Below are positions 13,188 to 22,556 of a DNA stretch of 64,000 nt, one piece after another; position 1 is the first letter of the stretch, and each line of letters starts with the position of its first letter. Position numbers and translations under genes: made by a program. Origin of the DNA: Gammaproteobacteria bacterium (GTDB lineage Bacteria > Pseudomonadota > Gammaproteobacteria > Ga0077554 > Ga007554); NCBI GenBank assembly GCA_040183005.1, contig JAMPIW010000002.1:372001-436000 (forward strand). Reading direction: 5' to 3'. The notes beneath the pieces are model-generated. The model saw only the letters and a list, made by a program, of their open reading frames with translations, was not told the DNA's origin and did not search any database.

Positions 13188-14320
13188 ACGACAATGAAAC
13201 TAGCGCCCTTCAGGGTAAAACATCGGGGCATGCCGGCACGGAGCCAGCGTCACCCAACCATACCCCTCCGGTGAATCCTCCCAAAAAGCCTGAAACATCC
13301 GCCGCCCCGCGTGATGCACAGGGATGGACGCGCAGGAGCGGCCCAACGCTGTTTCTGGCGCTGCTTGCCCTGCTTCTTACAATAGGCCTGGGTGCAGCAG
13401 GCTATTTCCTCTGGACCGGCCAGCAGGCGCTCAACAATGATATGGCCCAAACCGGCGCCGCGCTGCGCGTGTTGGACAGCACCATCAAAAGCGAACTCAA
13501 AGGCCTGGAGGAGCTGCGGGCCGAGCAGCAGGCATTGCGCACTTTCACACAGGAAATGCGCTCCAACATGGAAAAAAGCCATGACTTTTCGACGGCATCG
13601 GATGCCGAATACCTGATGCGCATCGCCAGCCACCGCCTGCTTCTGGAGCAGGATGTATCCACCGCCATCACCACCCTGGAAGAAGCCAATCAGCGCCTGG
13701 GAGAAGCAGCCGATCCCGCTCTGCTTGGGGCGCGTCAACAGTTAATCGATGAAATCACCCAATTAAAGGCCGTACCGCAACCGGATATCGTCGGCGCCTC
13801 CTTAACGCTCAACAGCCTGCAAAATCAGGTGGAACGATGGACGCCACTGGGATCACAAACCAAGGCGCCCACCGCATCGCTTCCTCGTGAGACACAAAAT
13901 TTCTGGAGCGGCGCATGGCAAGAACTCAAAAGCCTGGTGGTAATCAGACGCACCGATCAGGCCATCCTGCCGCTGACCAGCCCTGATCAGCGTTTTTTCC
14001 TGCGCCACAATCTGCGCCTGGCATTGGAAACAGCGCGCCTTGCCCTGCTGCGGCGCGACACAAAAACCTTGCACATGAGCCTATCAACCGCGCGTGACTG
14101 GCTGGCTCGCTATTTTGAGCAGGATGCCGCCGCCAAAGCCGCGCAAGATACCATAGCCCGGCTTGAAAAGATGGATCTTGCGCCGCCGCTGCCGGATATT
14201 TCCCCCTCGCTGAAAACCTTGCACGCCTGGCTCGCGCGCAATGGAGGCGCCATCACCCACCCTGTGGCACCCGCCACACCTGGCGTTCAGAGCGACACTC
14301 AAGGTAAGTCATCTCCATGA
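13184..14320 (+). CDS. hemX: HemX-like membrane protein
   Basis: A hydrophilic proline-rich N-terminus of about 50 residues is followed by one membrane helix (LFLALLALLLTIGLGAAGYF, about residues 55-75). The long periplasmic-side part has heptad-like coiled-coil stretches. This is the HemX family found after hemD, sometimes annotated as a uroporphyrinogen methyltransferase. No methyltransferase motif is visible, so I do not assign that activity. The 378-residue length and hemD-hemX-hemY order fit the family. Confidence 0.88.
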   Translation: MNDNETSALQGKTSGHAGTEPASPNHTPPVNPPKKPETSAAPRDAQGWTRRSGPTLFLALLALLLTIGLGAAGYFLWTGQQALNNDMAQTGAALRVLDSTIKSELKGLEELRAEQQALRTFTQEMRSNMEKSHDFSTASDAEYLMRIASHRLLLEQDVSTAITTLEEANQRLGEAADPALLGARQQLIDEITQLKAVPQPDIVGASLTLNSLQNQVERWTPLGSQTKAPTASLPRETQNFWSGAWQELKSLVVIRRTDQAILPLTSPDQRFFLRHNLRLALETARLALLRRDTKTLHMSLSTARDWLARYFEQDAAAKAAQDTIARLEKMDLAPPLPDISPSLKTLHAWLARNGGAITHPVAPATPGVQSDTQGKSSP

Positions 14321-15588
14321 AGCTATTGGCCTATGTGCTGCTCGCCCTGATTGCCGCCGCCGGCATCGGTCTGGGTGTATCAGGCGATCCGGGATATGTC
14401 CAGATCGTTTATCGCGAGTGGACGCTGGAAACCAGCCTCGTGCTGCTAGTGATTGTGCTGCTGCTAGCCTTTTTCGCCTTCCACTACGTGCTGCGCCTTT
14501 GGACGGCGATGCGGCGCTTCCCAAAACGGCTGAAACAATTGCAGAAACAGAAACGGCTGAACAGGGCGCGTACCGCGCTAATACATGGATTTGTCAAATT
14601 GGCTGAGGGTAATTGGGCTGCAGCAGAGAAAGAACTCACCAAACATACCGAGCATAGCGAGACACCGCTCCTCAACTATCTCGCCGCCGCGCGCGCCGCA
14701 CAGGAGCAAGGCGCTGATGACCGGCGCGACAATTATCTGCAACTGGCACAACAATGTGACCCCAGCCATGATGTCGCAACCGGCTTAACTCAAGCCACCC
14801 TGCAAATCGCCCATAAACAAACCGGCCAGGCGATAGCCACGCTGCACAAACTGCGCGGTATCGCGCACAAAAACACCGCTGTGCTAAAACTGCTCATGAC
14901 CTTATATATCGAATCACAGGAATGGCAACACCTGCTTGAGTTACTGCCCGATCTGCGCCGGCTTGGCGTCATAGATGGCCAACGTGCTGATGACCTGGAA
15001 TGCACGGCTCATGCAAGGCTGCTGGCCCGCGCCGCACAAGGCCCCGATTCACTGGCGTTGGTAAAGGCCTGGCAGCAGGTGCCGCAAAAATTGCGTCAAC
15101 ACGAAAGCATCTTGTCCGAATACGCCCGCGCCCTCATCGCCCAAGGCGCGGGCGAGCAGGCGGAAACGATGTTGCAGGAGTCAATCCAGAAAAATTGGAG
15201 CAACACCCTGGTCTATCTCTATGGACTGGCTACCGGGGCCGATCCGGCAAAACAGCTTGCCCGCGCAGAAGCGTGGCTCAAAGACCGGGAGAATAATACT
15301 GTGCTGCTGCTGACGCTGGGCCGCCTGTGTCTACGCAACCGTCTGTGGGGCAAAGCACGCCGTTACCTTGAGAGCAGCATTGGTGAGGAGGCCAAACCTG
15401 AAACATTTCAGATACTGGGGCAGCTACTGGAGCGGCTGGGGGAACAGGGAAACGCCTTAGACTGTTACCGCAAAGGCCTGGCGTTGACCACCGACAAAAC
15501 CATCGCCATGCCGCCGCTACCCTCCTACCCATCTGACGCGATCAAAGGCGCAAAGCGCATCGAGAATGCGATTCTGCCTGTGCGTTAG
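14317..15588 (+). CDS. hemY: HemY-type TPR membrane protein
   Basis: Two membrane helices lie near the N-terminus (about residues 2-20 and 40-60), then a charged KRLKQLQKQKRLNRAR segment. Helical TPR-like repeats follow to the end (HemY_N plus TPR architecture). It is the last gene of hemCDXY. It is unrelated in fold to the protoporphyrinogen oxidase also called HemY in Gram-positives. Its biochemical role is not settled; it is thought to assist late haem synthesis. A strong hairpin follows 12 bp after the stop. Confidence 0.88.
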   Translation: MKLLAYVLLALIAAAGIGLGVSGDPGYVQIVYREWTLETSLVLLVIVLLLAFFAFHYVLRLWTAMRRFPKRLKQLQKQKRLNRARTALIHGFVKLAEGNWAAAEKELTKHTEHSETPLLNYLAAARAAQEQGADDRRDNYLQLAQQCDPSHDVATGLTQATLQIAHKQTGQAIATLHKLRGIAHKNTAVLKLLMTLYIESQEWQHLLELLPDLRRLGVIDGQRADDLECTAHARLLARAAQGPDSLALVKAWQQVPQKLRQHESILSEYARALIAQGAGEQAETMLQESIQKNWSNTLVYLYGLATGADPAKQLARAEAWLKDRENNTVLLLTLGRLCLRNRLWGKARRYLESSIGEEAKPETFQILGQLLERLGEQGNALDCYRKGLALTTDKTIAMPPLPSYPSDAIKGAKRIENAILPVR

Positions 15589-15594
15589 GCCATG

Positions 15595-15626
15595 AAAAAA
15601 GAAAGGCGGCCCGAAGGCCGCCTTTC
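15595..15626. terminator. Bidirectional terminator between hemY and dsbC
   Basis: GAAAGGCGGCC (15601-15611), loop CGAA and GGCCGCCTTTC (15616-15626) form a perfect 11-bp stem. On the minus strand it is followed by a T-rich run (complement of the A run at 15595-15600), so it ends dsbC transcription efficiently. It also stands directly after hemY. The 200 bp between it and dsbC hold no gene that I can support. Confidence 0.8.
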
Positions 15627-15828
15627 CACTACTCCAGTCGGGCATCCTTGCCCCGCGTCACTCCGTGGCGATCACGTTTCCATGCCCCATCCTTGCACCC
15701 CGTCCCATGGATAATAATCGTTGCAAACCTTCCCCAGCATCCCAGCCATGAAATATAAAAACCATAACTGTTGAGTATCATGCTCTACATTTTGGCGCTT
15801 TGTAAAGTGCTCTATACCGTTTTTAGAT

Positions 15829-16566
15829 TTAATTCACTTTACTCGCGCTGGCGTCATCCAACAATCTGCTTAAACGCTGCGCCGGAACATAGCCCGGCAA
15901 CGTACTGCCGTCTTCCAGCACCAGGGTAGGCGTACCCGTCACCCCCATACTGTCGGCCAGGGCCATATGCTCCCGTACTGGATTCTCGCAGGTTTTCTTT
16001 GCGATAGTGCCAGTGGCCTTCGCTGTAGTCAGCGCCGCCTTACGATCCTTCGCGCACCATACGGATACCGCTTTTTCATAAGATTCAGAGTTTATCCCGG
16101 CACGCGGATACAACATGTAGCGCACTTTGATGCCAAGCTGATTCAACGCGGACATTTCCGCGTGCATTTTCCGGCAGTAGGGACAGTCGATATCTGTAAA
16201 AACCGTAATGGTGTGCTTCACTTTTGTCGGCGCAAACACAATCATTCTGTCTTCCCGCATGGAATTAACCAGCTTGAGGCGTCCTGCGGCGCGTTTTCCC
16301 TCAGTCAGATTTTTCTTTGTCTGCAAATCCACTAAATCGCCTTGCAGCAGATAACGCCCATTTTTCGATATATAAACCACATCCGCGCCAAGCATGACTT
16401 CGTATATCCCCGGAAGCGAGGATGGCGTGATGCTGTCCGGCTTTACGCCGGGCGCCAGTACCTGCAGCGCCTTGTTGATTTCAGCCATATCGGCGTCATC
16501 CGCCATCACAATCTGGGTGCCGGATACGGCAAGCAATATCACAAGAAACACATTTTTAATCATCAT
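15829..16566 (-). CDS. dsbC: Thiol:disulfide interchange protein DsbC
   Basis: Periplasmic disulfide isomerase that reshuffles wrong disulfides. The 245-residue precursor begins MMIKNVFLVILLAVSG and has a signal peptide ending in VMA. A DsbC N-terminal dimerisation region and a thioredoxin fold with the active site CPYCRKM follow. The frame stays open upstream to 16998, but that part runs through a repeat element (16576-16874) and yajQ and is not DsbC-like. The ATG at 16566 has AAGG five bases before it. xerD-dsbC proximity matches E. coli. Confidence 0.94.
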   Translation of the reverse strand: MMIKNVFLVILLAVSGTQIVMADDADMAEINKALQVLAPGVKPDSITPSSLPGIYEVMLGADVVYISKNGRYLLQGDLVDLQTKKNLTEGKRAAGRLKLVNSMREDRMIVFAPTKVKHTITVFTDIDCPYCRKMHAEMSALNQLGIKVRYMLYPRAGINSESYEKAVSVWCAKDRKAALTTAKATGTIAKKTCENPVREHMALADSMGVTGTPTLVLEDGSTLPGYVPAQRLSRLLDDASASKVN

Positions 16567-16575
16567 TGTCGCCTT

Positions 16576-16874
16576 AGAGCCTATCCGTGAATAAATCATC
16601 CCTGCGTTGCTGCCCCAAAATAAGCCAGGCAAGACGCGAGACGCGAAGTTTGGTAATTCCAAATGAGCGGCGAGCAACGCCGCATGGCTTATTTTGGGGC
16701 GCAACCACCGTGAAGGTGACAATGCCCAAAGGGACGGGGCCGGTTTTGCGCAGTGCGGCGTCACGCTTCGCTCATGTGCAACAAGCACACTACGCTCAGC
16801 GTTCCTGGCCCTGCGCCCCCTGTATATGAAGGGCGGCCTCCGTCGCAGGGATGATTTATTCACGGATAGGCTCT
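16576..16874. mobile_element. MITE-like element with 30-bp perfect terminal inverted repeats (AGARCCT family, larger copy)
   Basis: Bases 16576-16605 and 16845-16874 are perfect 30-bp inverted repeats beginning AGAGCCTATCCGTGA. Inside, a 16-bp inverted pair lies at 16612-16627 and 16685-16700 (GCCCCAAAATAAGCCA and its complement). No transposase fits in 299 bp. The outer bases are CTTAG on the left and CTCAG on the right, overlapping the terminal AG, a near-match target duplication. Its right end supplies the first base of the yajQ stop codon region, and its left end lies 9 bp before the dsbC start. A relative is at 56199-56341. Confidence 0.65.
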
Positions 16875-17356
16875 CAGTCGCGGAAATTGGTGAACTGCAC
16901 AGGCAGATCAAGTTTGGACTGCCGCAACAGCGCGATAACCTCTTGCAAATCATCGCGTTTCTTTCCCGTAACACGCACCTGCTCGCCCTGGATCGCAACC
17001 TGCACTTTCGCCTTGCTGTCCTTTATAAGTTTCACAATCTTTCTGGCCTGCTCGGCATCGATCCCCTGGCGCACGGTGAACGGTTGACGCGCCTTGTTAC
17101 CGGCGGCCTCTACCTTACCCTTATCCAGGCAAGCAATATCCACGCCACGTTTGGCGAACTTGCCCAACATGATATCCAGCATCTGATCAATCTGGAATTC
17201 GCTGCTGGCATGGAGAGTGACCACAGCATCGGCCTGCTCAATGTGCGCGCCCGACCCCTTGAAATCAAAACGCGTGGCAATCTCACGGTTGGCCTGATCC
17301 ACCGCGTTACGCACTTCCGGCATGTTTACTTCCGATACCACGTCAAAGGATGGCAT
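16874..17356 (-). CDS. yajQ: YajQ-family nucleotide-binding protein
   Basis: The 160-residue protein begins [21 protein letters not shown] and ends [10 protein letters not shown], full YajQ length with its two ferredoxin-like halves. Members bind nucleotides, and some bind cyclic di-GMP and act as transcription co-regulators. The stop codon abuts the repeat element at 16576-16874, so the element inserted exactly at the gene's 3' end without removing coding sequence. It lies between xerD and dsbC, all leftward. Confidence 0.95.
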   Translation of the reverse strand: MPSFDVVSEVNMPEVRNAVDQANREIATRFDFKGSGAHIEQADAVVTLHASSEFQIDQMLDIMLGKFAKRGVDIACLDKGKVEAAGNKARQPFTVRQGIDAEQARKIVKLIKDSKAKVQVAIQGEQVRVTGKKRDDLQEVIALLRQSKLDLPVQFTNFRD

Positions 17357-17384
17357 ATATCTTTAAAACCTCTAGCGAACAACA

Positions 17385-18281
17385 TCAACCACGCGGATGA
17401 TGCCTGGCATGCAGACTCTTCAACCGCTCTTGTGCGACATGAGTATAAATTTGCGTGGTGGATAAGTCACTGTGCCCGAGCAGCATCTGCAAAACGCGCA
17501 AATCGGCACCATGATTCAGTAAATGGGTGGCGAACGAATGGCGCAGCGTATGCGGGGAAATCCTGGCAGCGGCGATTCCGGCCTGTTGCGCGTAGCGCTT
17601 GATCAGATACCAGAACGCTTGACGCGTCATCGCCGCGCCGCGTTGCGTCACAAACATCGCGACGCATTGCCTCCCTTTCAGCAGTTCAGGCCGTCCCTCG
17701 CGCAGATAACGCTCCAGCCATAACAGCGATTCCTCACCGATCGGGACAAGACGCTCCTTGCCACCCTTCCCTGTGATACGCACCACGCCCTGACTTAAAT
17801 TCACCTGCGCAACACCTGCGCCCACCAGCTCTGAAACGCGTAGGCCGCTGGCATAGAGCAGCTCCAGCATGGCACGGTCACGCAAGCCCAACACTTCCTC
17901 AGTCGGGGGCGCGTCGAGCAATGCCTCCACCTCTGTCTCGGTCAACGACTTGGGCAAGGGGCGCCCCAGCTTGGGTGCGTCGATGAGCGCGCTGGGATCG
18001 GCCGCCAAACGCCCCTCCCGCACCAGATACTGATAAAACCGCCGCAGACAGGACAGTAAGCGCGCCATGGAACGAACATGCTTTCGCGTCGCCAGATAAC
18101 CGGACAAATCCTCCGGCCCTGCGGAAATAAGAGCCTTGCCCTGCGCTGTCAGCCATGCCGCAAAACCGGCAAGATCCGTGCGATAAGCCGCCAAGGTATT
18201 GGCGCTTAAACCGCGCTCCATCCATATCGCATCGAGAAACACCTCGATGGCGGCAAGGTCCGCATCACAATCGACTTTCAT
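17385..18281 (-). CDS. xerD: Tyrosine recombinase XerD
   Basis: XerD with XerC resolves chromosome dimers at dif. The 298-residue protein has an N-terminal SAM-like core-binding domain and a C-terminal catalytic domain with the arginine in SGLRVSELVG, HTLRHSFATH, LGHSDLSTTQ and tyrosine in IYTHVAQERL. I start at the ATG at 18281 (MKVDCDADLAAIEVFLD); a longer open frame to 18554 only mirrors ogt. XerD rather than XerC is chosen because dsbC is nearby, as in E. coli. It overlaps ogt by 17 bp. Confidence 0.92.
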   Translation of the reverse strand: MKVDCDADLAAIEVFLDAIWMERGLSANTLAAYRTDLAGFAAWLTAQGKALISAGPEDLSGYLATRKHVRSMARLLSCLRRFYQYLVREGRLAADPSALIDAPKLGRPLPKSLTETEVEALLDAPPTEEVLGLRDRAMLELLYASGLRVSELVGAGVAQVNLSQGVVRITGKGGKERLVPIGEESLLWLERYLREGRPELLKGRQCVAMFVTQRGAAMTRQAFWYLIKRYAQQAGIAAARISPHTLRHSFATHLLNHGADLRVLQMLLGHSDLSTTQIYTHVAQERLKSLHARHHPRG

Positions 18282-18738
18282 GATCCAGCAACCAGCGCTT
18301 GATAGCCAGTCCTTCGCCTGAAACCGCGCCGGAATATCCTCCCAACCCGCTCGCACTGACGACACGATGACAGGGCACAACAATAGGGATCTGGTTGGCC
18401 CGGCACGCCCCACCCACCGCGCGCGGGCCACTGCCAAGCCGCAGGGCCAAATCACCATAGCGGCACGGTTTGCCGGGCGGCACCTCGCACAGCGTCTGCC
18501 ATACGCGGCGTTGAAAAGGCGTACCCAGCAGCGCCGACGGCAACGAAAAAACATGGGCGGGATTGGCGAAATACGCCATCAACTGCTGCGCCACCTCCCG
18601 GGCAACGGGCTCCATTGGCGGCAGGTCATCTATGCTGGGATCAAGGAAATCGATAGTGCAAAGTGCACCACGGTTAATACGGATACCAAGCTTCGCCTGA
18701 GGAAAAGGCGCGGTCAGAATGGCGTCATAGGACAACAC
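18265..18738 (-). CDS. ogt: Methylated-DNA--protein-cysteine methyltransferase
   Basis: A suicide repair enzyme that takes the alkyl group from O6-methylguanine onto its own cysteine. The 157-residue protein has the active-site motif PCHRVV, preceded by the helix-turn-helix region GTPFQRRVWQTL and followed by GLGGYSG. The overlap with xerD and 2-bp spacing from the upstream gene place it in a leftward operon. Confidence 0.94.
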   Translation of the reverse strand: MLSYDAILTAPFPQAKLGIRINRGALCTIDFLDPSIDDLPPMEPVAREVAQQLMAYFANPAHVFSLPSALLGTPFQRRVWQTLCEVPPGKPCRYGDLALRLGSGPRAVGGACRANQIPIVVPCHRVVSASGLGGYSGAVSGEGLAIKRWLLDHESRL

Positions 18739-18740
18739 AG

Positions 18741-19904
18741 CTAGGAAAAACGCCCTGGATCACGGTATAACCGACGCACCAGCTCCTCACCTTGCTTGTC
18801 TTTAGCCAGCAACTTGATAAGCTGCCGATGCGCTCGCAGGCGAAGCTCCAGCGTATCACCCTCCTGCGCCAGTATTGCGAAGACCGCGCGCGCCTCGGCT
18901 GGCTGCGTGGCCATCAAGTACAGCGCAGCAGCAAACCACGGCTCGAATTCACCCATTAATAATCGCTCACGATTTCCCACCGCACGCGCGCAGCTCCGAT
19001 AGGCGTCCCATACCGTATCAGCGGTGATGGTAAACAGACCGTCTTTCGCCAATGCGCCTTGATCCAAAGACAGCACCTGCTCCAGCGCGCGCACCTGGCG
19101 GGCACAATCACCGCTGCGCTGCGCCGCCTCGGCCTGCGTGGCCCATAGCCTGGCCTTGATCGGGGCGGCTAGCTTATCATCAGCCAGCGCACCCTCCGTC
19201 TCGCGCATGATGCCTTCCGGGTTATCGCCACTACGCAGGCGCGCCAGCAAACGCAATGTGGAAGCCTCCGGCCCCGCCACAGTCAACAACGATTGAATAG
19301 CCTCGGCGGCGCGTCCGGAGACCAGCATCACCTGCGCGCGCAGCAACTGGGTTTGCGCGTCTGTATCGCCATAATCCTGCTGATAACGCAGCATCGCGGT
19401 ATACGCATCGTCCTTAAGGCCATCCATGATATAGCTGCGAATCACCATCACGCGCCACTGTGCGAACGGGCGGCTTTCCCCAGCTTCACCGGGCGTCCAC
19501 AGCAAGCGCAACAGCAACTCGCGCGCCGCCGCACCATGGCCCAGATCAAGATGCGCAGCCACGCCCTGCGCAAGCGCCCATCGGACAAACTCTTGCGGCA
19601 TATTTTGCGGCAAGGCACCCACCCGTTGCGCTACCGTTTCCCAATCTCTCTGCTGCTGAAGGATGGCTATCCGTACCCGTTCCCATTGCGCCCAATCAGA
19701 GGGGGTTGATGAGGCAGCAGGCTGATGCACATCTATCAGATGCATCGCGAGACCGGCCGTAGCGCTTTGCCCTGCCAGCGTGGTTAATTCTTCAAATTGA
19801 TCGGCATGCGCCATGGGCATGGCAAACAGCATCAGCCACAGGGCCAGGCCAAGAACCACGCGGGAGTTATTCGTCTGAGGGAAAAAGCGAGAAAAGGAAA
19901 ACAT
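18741..19904 (-). CDS. Secreted helical-repeat protein of unknown function
   Basis: I do not recognise a named family. From the ATG at 19904 the protein has 387 residues with a good signal peptide (hydrophobic VVLGLALWLMLFAMPMA, cleavage after AHA). Alanine- and leucine-rich helical pairs follow that resemble TPR or Sel1-type repeats. The frame is open to 20045, but the added part crosses the terminator hairpins behind rplS, so the inner start is preferred although no good ribosome site is seen. It ends 2 bp before ogt. Confidence 0.65.
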   Translation of the reverse strand: MFSFSRFFPQTNNSRVVLGLALWLMLFAMPMAHADQFEELTTLAGQSATAGLAMHLIDVHQPAASSTPSDWAQWERVRIAILQQQRDWETVAQRVGALPQNMPQEFVRWALAQGVAAHLDLGHGAAARELLLRLLWTPGEAGESRPFAQWRVMVIRSYIMDGLKDDAYTAMLRYQQDYGDTDAQTQLLRAQVMLVSGRAAEAIQSLLTVAGPEASTLRLLARLRSGDNPEGIMRETEGALADDKLAAPIKARLWATQAEAAQRSGDCARQVRALEQVLSLDQGALAKDGLFTITADTVWDAYRSCARAVGNRERLLMGEFEPWFAAALYLMATQPAEARAVFAILAQEGDTLELRLRAHRQLIKLLAKDKQGEELVRRLYRDPGRFS

Positions 19905-20000
19905 AAAGCGGAAGATAGCGCGCGCAAAGGGAAACCGGCGATGCTTGTTGCAACGTCCGTCTCTCATCACAACGCGCTCACCCCGCTTGGAATTTACTAC

Positions 20001-20061
20001 TAGAAAATGCCCGTCGGCATTTCCTTCATTCCCCTTGATTGCCAAAGAGGAATGAAGGAAA
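20001..20061 (-). terminator. Double-hairpin terminator behind rplS
   Basis: On the minus strand, just after rplS, a 13-bp perfect stem is formed by 20020-20032 and 20049-20061 (TTTCCTTCATTCC and its complement). An overlapping smaller hairpin AAATGCC/GGCATTT (20005-20022) is followed by a short T run in the leftward direction. Together they end the rpsP-rimM-trmD-rplS transcript. Confidence 0.7.
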
Positions 20062-20067
20062 ACGATA

Positions 20068-20409
20068 TTACAGCTTTTCTTTAATGCGCGCAGCCTTGCC
20101 TTTCAGATCGCGCAGGTAGTAAAGCTTGGCGCGGCGCACGGCGCCACGGCGTTTGACCGAAACAGACTCAATGCCCGGGCTATGGGTCTGGAAAACACGC
20201 TCCACGCCCTCACCATGCGAAACCTTGCGCACGGTAAAGGATGAATTCAAGCCACGGCTGCTCTTGGCGATGACAACGCCTTCAAATGCCTGCAAACGCT
20301 CACGATTGCCTTCCTTAACCTTCACCTGCACCGTCACTGTATCGCCTGGGTTAAAAGCAGGCAACACACGAGTCATCTGCTCGGCTTCGATTTGTTGAAT
20401 AATGTTCAT
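20068..20409 (-). CDS. rplS: 50S ribosomal protein L19
   Basis: The 113-residue basic protein beginning [12 protein letters not shown] is L19 at the 30S-50S interface. The ATG at 20409 has GGAG nine bases upstream. The TTG start at 20424 would put this ribosome site inside the coding region and is rejected. It is the last gene of rpsP-rimM-trmD-rplS, the conserved proteobacterial order. Confidence 0.98.
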   Translation of the reverse strand: MNIIQQIEAEQMTRVLPAFNPGDTVTVQVKVKEGNRERLQAFEGVVIAKSSRGLNSSFTVRKVSHGEGVERVFQTHSPGIESVSVKRRGAVRRAKLYYLRDLKGKAARIKEKL

Positions 20410-20471
20410 AGTTTGTCGCTCCAATCAGTTAAATCTTAGCTTCATTGAGTCAAGCCGGTTATGCGCCTGTC

Positions 20472-21215
20472 CTACAACTTCTTGTATTCTCTCTGGAATT
20501 CACTCAGCAACTCACGCTGTGCCGCATCCAGTGTCAAATCCTCCAGCATGTCCGGCCGTCTTAGCCATGTCCGCCCCAGCGCCTGCTTGCACCGCCAACG
20601 GTGGATCGCCTTATGATCGCCGCTCATCAGCACCTCTGGCACCCTCATCCCGTCAACCTCTTCAGGCCGGGTATAGTGCGGATAATCCAGTAGTCCTTCG
20701 GCAAACGAATCCTGCTGCGCGGAATCTTCATGCCCCAGCACGCCGGCCTGCAATCGAGCCACGGCATCGATAACCACCATCGCCGCCAATTCACCACCGC
20801 TGAGCACATAGTCGCCAATCGACCATTCCTCGTCGATCTCGGTCAGTAGCACCCGCTCGTCAATCCCTTCGTAACGCCCCGCCACCAGCACCAGCCGGGA
20901 TCGCGCGGCCAGCTCATGCACACCAGCCTGATCCAGGCGCCGTCCCTGCGGCGAGAGATAAATCACCCGGACCGGCTCCACGTCGGCAGCGCGCGCCGCA
21001 CGGATGGCATCGCGCATTGGCTGCGCCATCATCACCATGCCGGGGCCGCCGCCATAAGATCGGGCATCAACCGTGCGATGACGATCATGGGTGTAATCGC
21101 GCGGGTTCCACAGCCCTAGCTGCAACACGCCCCGCTGTACCGCCCTGCCTGTCACGCCATGCTGGGTGAACCCCTCGAACATGGGCGGGAACAAGGTGAC
21201 AACATCGACACGCAT
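20472..21215 (-). CDS. trmD: tRNA (guanine-37-N1)-methyltransferase
   Basis: TrmD methylates G37 next to the anticodon, preventing +1 frameshifts. The 247-residue protein of the SPOUT knot family has [10 protein letters not shown] at the start, [11 protein letters not shown], and the knot loops [11 protein letters not shown] and GRYEGIDER. It is 3 bp after rimM, as expected in this operon. Confidence 0.98.
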   Translation of the reverse strand: MRVDVVTLFPPMFEGFTQHGVTGRAVQRGVLQLGLWNPRDYTHDRHRTVDARSYGGGPGMVMMAQPMRDAIRAARAADVEPVRVIYLSPQGRRLDQAGVHELAARSRLVLVAGRYEGIDERVLLTEIDEEWSIGDYVLSGGELAAMVVIDAVARLQAGVLGHEDSAQQDSFAEGLLDYPHYTRPEEVDGMRVPEVLMSGDHKAIHRWRCKQALGRTWLRRPDMLEDLTLDAAQRELLSEFQREYKKL

Positions 21216-21218
21216 CCG

Positions 21219-21746
21219 CTAGAACTCAGGATCCCAATCGACACGCATGCGTTTCTCATGCAAATCGACCTCAACCACCACCTGGTCAATATAGGGAATC
21301 AGACGCTCCCGCTCACCCATGACCACCAGCACGTCATTCGCGCCGGTTTCCAACAGATGATCCACCGTGCCCAGCGCGACGCCGTCGAGCGTCTCGACAG
21401 CCAAGCCCACCAAATCCCTCCAGTAATACTGTCCGGAGCGAGGTGACGGCAACTGATCCCGGCACACCGCGATATCCGCACCCAACAGGGTCCTGGCGGA
21501 TTCGGGATCGCTGAAACCCTCAAGCTGCGCGACGATGCCTTTGCCATGAGGGCGACCGCCCAGCAAGCTCATGGGCTTCCATTCTTCTCCCAGGCGTACC
21601 TGCCAGGGGTTATAGACCAAAATATTTTCCAGCGGATGGGTGTACGAATACACCTTGACCCAGCCGCGCACCCCGAAAATTCCGGAAATCCGCCCAACTA
21701 CAACCAAATCAGAGGGATTGTCACTTGCGCCATTCAGGGTGCTCAT
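21219..21746 (-). CDS. rimM: 16S rRNA processing protein RimM
   Basis: RimM binds S19 and helps mature the 30S head domain. The 175-residue protein has VVGRISGIFGVRGWVKVYSY at the N-terminus and a PRC-barrel part with YYWRDLVGLAVET and RLIPYIDQVV. Order and spacing with rpsP and trmD are canonical. Confidence 0.97.
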   Translation of the reverse strand: MSTLNGASDNPSDLVVVGRISGIFGVRGWVKVYSYTHPLENILVYNPWQVRLGEEWKPMSLLGGRPHGKGIVAQLEGFSDPESARTLLGADIAVCRDQLPSPRSGQYYWRDLVGLAVETLDGVALGTVDHLLETGANDVLVVMGERERLIPYIDQVVVEVDLHEKRMRVDWDPEF

Positions 21747-21804
21747 CTATGGATGCGCCGAGGGCGGTAAGCGGGCGCATGCACCTCCCGCTGACCCTGC
21801 CTTA

Positions 21805-22047
21805 TCAGGCGGCCTGCTGCTTGACCAGCGAAGCAACACGCTCGGAGGGCTGAGCACCTTTGGATACCCAGTAATTCACCCGCTCATTGTTTACGTTCAA
21901 GCGCACTTCGCCGCCAGTCGCAACGGGATTGAAAAACCCTACGCGCTCGATATAGCGGCCATCACGCGGATTGCGCGAATCGGTCACGACGATGTGGTAA
22001 AAAGGGCGTTTTTTCGCGCCGCCACGTGCCAAACGAATGGTTACCAT
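21805..22047 (-). CDS. rpsP: 30S ribosomal protein S16
   Basis: The 80-residue protein begins [20 protein letters not shown], with [11 protein letters not shown] in the middle; both are S16 hallmarks. The ATG at 22047 is chosen over an upstream start at 22089, which adds a non-conserved leader. It is the first gene of the four-gene operon, with its promoter in the gap to 22212. Confidence 0.98.
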   Translation of the reverse strand: MVTIRLARGGAKKRPFYHIVVTDSRNPRDGRYIERVGFFNPVATGGEVRLNVNNERVNYWVSKGAQPSERVASLVKQQAA

Positions 22048-22212
22048 TGTGTCTGCTTCCTTTGAATCAAACCTGAAAAACCCGCACAACGCGCAGGCGG
22101 AATAAAACCGGGTATTTTACGCGAATCACCAAAAAAGGGAAGCGGCAATTTCATTGCCTGGGATATGTTACGCTTTACAGTCAACTTTACCACCACACCA
22201 AAGACCAGAATC

Positions 22213-22512
22213 ATGCCCGAAAACAAGACGCAGCGCCCCTTAGCCCCGCTCGAACTGGAAGAACGCGCCAAGGAAATATTCCCCATCGAAATGACTCCCG
22301 AAGAATTCGCCGGGCGCGATGGCGAGGGCTGGGCACCCTTTCCCTTTGGGGACTATCAATACCGGGATGCGCAACTGGACACCTGGATACAGCAATTCGG
22401 CAAAATCCTCGCCACGCCAGGCGCGGTTGAGATCTATCAGATGAAATACCTGACGCCACAGGAGCGAAACAGGCTTGCCGCGCTCAAAGCGATGATTGAG
22501 GATGATTTCTAA
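22213..22512 (+). CDS. Small conserved-looking protein of unknown function
   Basis: A 99-residue acidic, soluble protein beginning MPENKTQRPLAPLELEERA, rich in E, P and aromatic residues, with no membrane segment or motif that I recognise. It diverges from rpsP. The frame extends upstream to 22165, but the added residues look like non-coding leader. Codon use resembles its neighbours. Its stop lies directly before the terminator of the opposite-strand operon. Confidence 0.6.
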   Translation: MPENKTQRPLAPLELEERAKEIFPIEMTPEEFAGRDGEGWAPFPFGDYQYRDAQLDTWIQQFGKILATPGAVEIYQMKYLTPQERNRLAALKAMIEDDF

Positions 22513-22551
22513 AAAAGCCGCGAAGGCCGCAAGCGGGCGGCGCTCCGCGGC
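22511..22551 (-). terminator. Terminator of the chemoreceptor-porin operon
   Basis: Read leftward, an outer stem GCCGCG/CGCGGC (22546-22551 with 22517-22522) encloses an inner GCCGC/GCGGC hairpin. Six T follow (complement of 22511-22516). It begins 5 bp after the stop of the small binding protein. The A run also overlaps the end of the rightward hypothetical gene. Confidence 0.75.
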
Positions 22552-22556
22552 GGTGG

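Noticed and set aside
16567-16998. A 389-residue DsbC with a long N-terminus
   Set aside because: The extension reads through the inverted-repeat element and yajQ. The internal start at 16566 has a ribosome site and a proper signal peptide.
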